NCBI GenBank assembly: GCA_003484265.1
Contig: DNDO01000037.1
Coordinates: forward strand, 967 to 7,757
Origin: Anaerolineae bacterium
GTDB lineage: Bacteria; Chloroflexota; Anaerolineae; Anaerolineales; Villigracilaceae
Direction of reading: 5' to 3'
Length of the DNA: 6,791 nucleotides
Positions 4,912-6,791 of this stretch are shown piece after piece. The notes below the pieces were generated by a model. That model searched no databases and had not been told where the DNA came from. It worked only from the letters and a program-made list of their open reading frames with translations. Made by a program: the position numbers and the translations under genes. Positions within the stretch are counted from its first letter, which is position 1, and the number at the start of each line of letters is the position of its first letter.

Positions 4912-5631
4912 TTACTCGGAAACCTCAAGTTTGTGGGTATCAGCAGGGTTGACCTTGATACCAGGTCCCATTGTCGTGGCGAGGGTAATATGCTTGATAT
5001 ATTCACCTTTTGCCCCGGAAGGGCGTGCCTTGTGAATGGCATCCATTAAAGCCGCAAAGTTTTCGAGGAGCTGATCTTCACTGAAAGAGACTTTGCCAAC
5101 TGTCACGTGGATGTTCGCCGTCTTATCAAGTCTGAACTCAACACGTCCAGCCTTGGCTTCCTTAATCGCGCGGGGAAGGTCGTCAGCGCTTACAACAGTT
5201 CCAGCTTTCGGGTTTGGCATCAGACCGCGCGGACCAAGCACACGACCCAAACGACCAACCTTGCCCATCGCATCCGGCGTTGCAATTGCCACGTCGAAAT
5301 CCAATGCTCCACCCTCGAGCTTCTTCAATGTCTCATCGTCATCTGCAACCAGGTCAGCGCCGGCAGATCGGGCTGCCGCAGCACCTTCGCCTTGTGCGAA
5401 GACCAACACTTTCACAGTCTTGCCAAGCCCGTGCGGCAGAACTACGACGTCACGAACTTGCTGATCAGCTTGACGCGGATCAAGCGCGGTGCGCATATGA
5501 ACTTCTACCGTCGAATCGAACTTTGTGATGCTGGTTTCTTTTGCCAGTGCAACTGCATCACGCGAAGAATATTCCTTTTCCAAATCAACCTTCGCCAACG
5601 CAGCTTTATATTTTTTTCCGTGTTTAGCCAT
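4912..5631 (-). CDS. rplA: 50S ribosomal protein L1
   Basis: A 239-residue L1, the 23S rRNA-binding protein of the mobile L1 stalk that helps release deacylated tRNA from the E site; in many bacteria it also represses its own operon. The L1 signature region is complete at 124-144 (KVGRLGRVLGPRGLMPNP, then KAGTV). Further family marks are the N-terminal GKKYKAAL and the C-terminal segment GAKGEYIKHITLATTMGPGI. Length is normal. The ATG start has GGAGG at 5637-5641, 5 nt upstream. It lies 51 nt after rplK with no terminator between them, so the two are probably co-transcribed. Confidence 0.97.
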   Translation of the reverse strand: MAKHGKKYKAALAKVDLEKEYSSRDAVALAKETSITKFDSTVEVHMRTALDPRQADQQVRDVVVLPHGLGKTVKVLVFAQGEGAAAARSAGADLVADDDETLKKLEGGALDFDVAIATPDAMGKVGRLGRVLGPRGLMPNPKAGTVVSADDLPRAIKEAKAGRVEFRLDKTANIHVTVGKVSFSEDQLLENFAALMDAIHKARPSGAKGEYIKHITLATTMGPGIKVNPADTHKLEVSE

Positions 5632-5682
5632 TTTATCCTCCGTGGTGCAAGCGTGTCGCTCAAAGGCGCCACTCCCACAAAA

Positions 5683-6108
5683 TTAATCTATTACCGTGAT
5701 GCCCATCGAGCGGGCTGTGCCTTCGATCTGCTTGATCGCGCCATCCAGATTGATCGCATTCAAATCTTTCATCTTCAATTCAGCGATTTCCTTCACTTGA
5801 GCCCGCGTTACTTTACCAACTTTATCCTTGTTCGGAACGCCCGACCCTTTCGCCACTTTTGCCGCTTTACGCAACAATACTGCCGCAGGAGATGTCTTCA
5901 GGACAAAAGTAAATGAGCCGTCGGTAAAAACCGTGATCTCAGCCGGAAGTATTTCACCCGGCTTACTCGACGTTCGTGCATTGTATTCCTTACAGAACGC
6001 CATGATGTTGACACCATGACTCGCCAACGCCGGACCGACCGGGGGCGCTGGGTTGGCTTTTCCAGCTTCGAGCTGGAGACGTACAATTGCCTTAAACTTC
6101 TTTGCCAT
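5683..6108 (-). CDS. rplK: 50S ribosomal protein L11
   Basis: A 141-residue L11 of standard length. It binds the GTPase-associated region of 23S rRNA beside L10 and is needed for RelA activation. The N-terminal domain shows the proline-rich NPAPPVGPALASHGVNI segment (19-35), the region where thiopeptide antibiotics bind, followed by FCKEYNART. The C-terminal RNA-binding domain (about 75-141) includes KTSPAAVLLRKAA and ends with RSMGITVID. The start ATG has AAAGGAG 5 nt upstream. The 137-nt gap to nusG (6109-6245) has a few small GC hairpins but no U-run terminator and no clear promoter, so read-through from nusG is likely. Confidence 0.97.
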   Translation of the reverse strand: MAKKFKAIVRLQLEAGKANPAPPVGPALASHGVNIMAFCKEYNARTSSKPGEILPAEITVFTDGSFTFVLKTSPAAVLLRKAAKVAKGSGVPNKDKVGKVTRAQVKEIAELKMKDLNAINLDGAIKQIEGTARSMGITVID

Positions 6109-6245
6109 TTTTACTCCTTTGCCTGCCCCTGCGACGCAGGAACAGGTGTGGTTTTAGCGGGCGATTTTATGGGACGCCCTCCCACTGTTTCGAGTTGTGG
6201 ACTTTTGAAGCGCTTCGCTCCAAGCCTCAACCTGTTACTAATTAA

Positions 6246-6791
6246 TTATGCTTTCTCCACCTGAAGAAAATCCAGCTCGACAGGCGTTTCACGTCCGAAG
6301 AACGATACGTTTACGCGGACCTTTGTGCGTTCCATATCGATCTCGGAAACCATCCCGCGGAAATCGTTGAATGGACCATCGATAATCCGGACGCGTTCTC
6401 CAACTTTATACGTAACCTTGACAGTCGGCGCATCGGCTTCCATGCGCTTGATGATCTGTGAAACTTCCTCGGGACGCAGAGCCGTGGGGGTATTTCCCAT
6501 ACCAACAAAACCGGTCACACCGGGAGTATTGCGGACAACATACCAGGACTCTTCAGACAATTCCAAATTGACGAGTACGTATCCCGGGAAAATGTGTCGT
6601 TCAACGGTACGCCGCTTCCCGTCTTTAACTTCGATCTCTTCCTGGGTGGGAATAACAACATCGAAGATCTTGTCTTTCATGCCCATCGTCTCGATACGTT
6701 GTTCAAGGTTATGCCGTACCTTATTTTCATAACCCGAATAACAATGGATAACATACCAGGCAGCTTCTCCCGGCGCAGGTTCGATAGAATC
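6246..6791 (-). CDS. nusG: Transcription termination/antitermination factor NusG, 5' end cut off
   Basis: The frame is open from the stop at 6246 to the window edge, giving 181 visible residues; the true start lies outside. The NGN domain, which binds the RNA polymerase clamp, begins at visible residue 12 (WYVIHCYSGYENKVRHNLEQ) and includes RHIFPGYVLVN and VRNTPGVTGFVG. The KOW domain (about visible 129-181: VGERVRIIDGPFNDFRGMVS) binds Rho or S10 in the family. The ATG at 6686, at MGMKDKIF, is internal because it would remove the start of the NGN fold. The visible N-terminal tail DSIEPAPGEAA is a short acidic/Pro extension before the domain. The gene leads the nusG-rplK-rplA-rplJ-rplL order typical of bacteria. 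Confidence 0.96.
   Translation of the reverse strand, partial: DSIEPAPGEAAWYVIHCYSGYENKVRHNLEQRIETMGMKDKIFDVVIPTQEEIEVKDGKRRTVERHIFPGYVLVNLELSEESWYVVRNTPGVTGFVGMGNTPTALRPEEVSQIIKRMEADAPTVKVTYKVGERVRIIDGPFNDFRGMVSEIDMERTKVRVNVSFFGRETPVELDFLQVEKA

Noticed and set aside
4902..4918. A hairpin CGAGTA/TACTCG over the rplA stop codon as an rplA terminator.
   Set aside because: Six AT-rich base pairs and no following U-run on either strand.
4897..4928. A possible rplJ promoter on the minus strand (TTGAGG within the end of rplA and GATAAT at 4902-4897).
   Set aside because: The spacer is 20 nt and the -35 box is imperfect; too weak to call.
6109..6245. A terminator or separate rplK promoter in the nusG-rplK gap (TGGGA/TCCCA and CCTGC/GCAGG hairpins, TAAAAT).
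   Set aside because: The hairpins are short without U-runs, and no -35 hexamer fits the TAAAAT.
6246..6686. nusG starting at the internal ATG at 6686.
   Set aside because: The frame continues upstream with the conserved WYVIHCYSGYE segment of the NGN domain, so the true start is beyond the window.

Overview
The window looks like a piece of a bacterial chromosome of about 50% GC, most likely from Chloroflexota (Anaerolineae-like). That placement is an inference from three things: the look of the LexA and NusG proteins, the GAAC-N4-GTTC type of SOS box, and the run of DUF2089, beta-solenoid and SHOCT-like genes. No 16S gene is present to confirm it.

Left part (49-2550, all on the minus strand): a tight four-gene operon read from right to left. 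It starts with a zinc-ribbon/HTH DUF2089 regulator (2170-2550). Next come a DUF4097-like beta-solenoid protein (1070-2167), a protein with two membrane segments (441-1070) and a small soluble protein (49-429). Start and stop codons lie within -1 to +11 nt of each other and every gene has a strong Shine-Dalgarno (SD) site. All four proteins carry the same ~30-residue SHOCT-like helical-hairpin motif, at the C-terminus of the first two and the N-terminus of the last two. The last two also share a C-terminal domain. I infer a cytoplasm-to-membrane sensing module related in parts to YvlB/LiaX envelope-stress proteins; this is the least explained part of the window.

Middle (2551-2980): an AT-rich divergent intergenic region. 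A near-consensus minus-strand promoter (TTGACA-N16-TATAAT) with nearby dyads serves the DUF2089 operon. A near-consensus plus-strand promoter (TTGACA-N17-TATTAT), with a perfect SOS box inside its spacer, serves lexA (2981-3667). lexA ends at a bidirectional terminator (3683-3718) shared with the convergent ribosomal operon.

Right part (3741-6791, minus strand): the classical cluster nusG (5' end cut by the window edge), rplK, rplA, rplJ, rplL. Between rplA and rplJ is an L10-leader-like regulatory RNA. It has a terminator hairpin directly before the rplJ SD site and an upstream segment complementary to that SD, which fits autogenous control by the L10-L12 complex. rplJ starts at a TTG codon. 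The leader happens to be open in frame, so an automatic ATG start would wrongly lengthen the protein by 48 residues.
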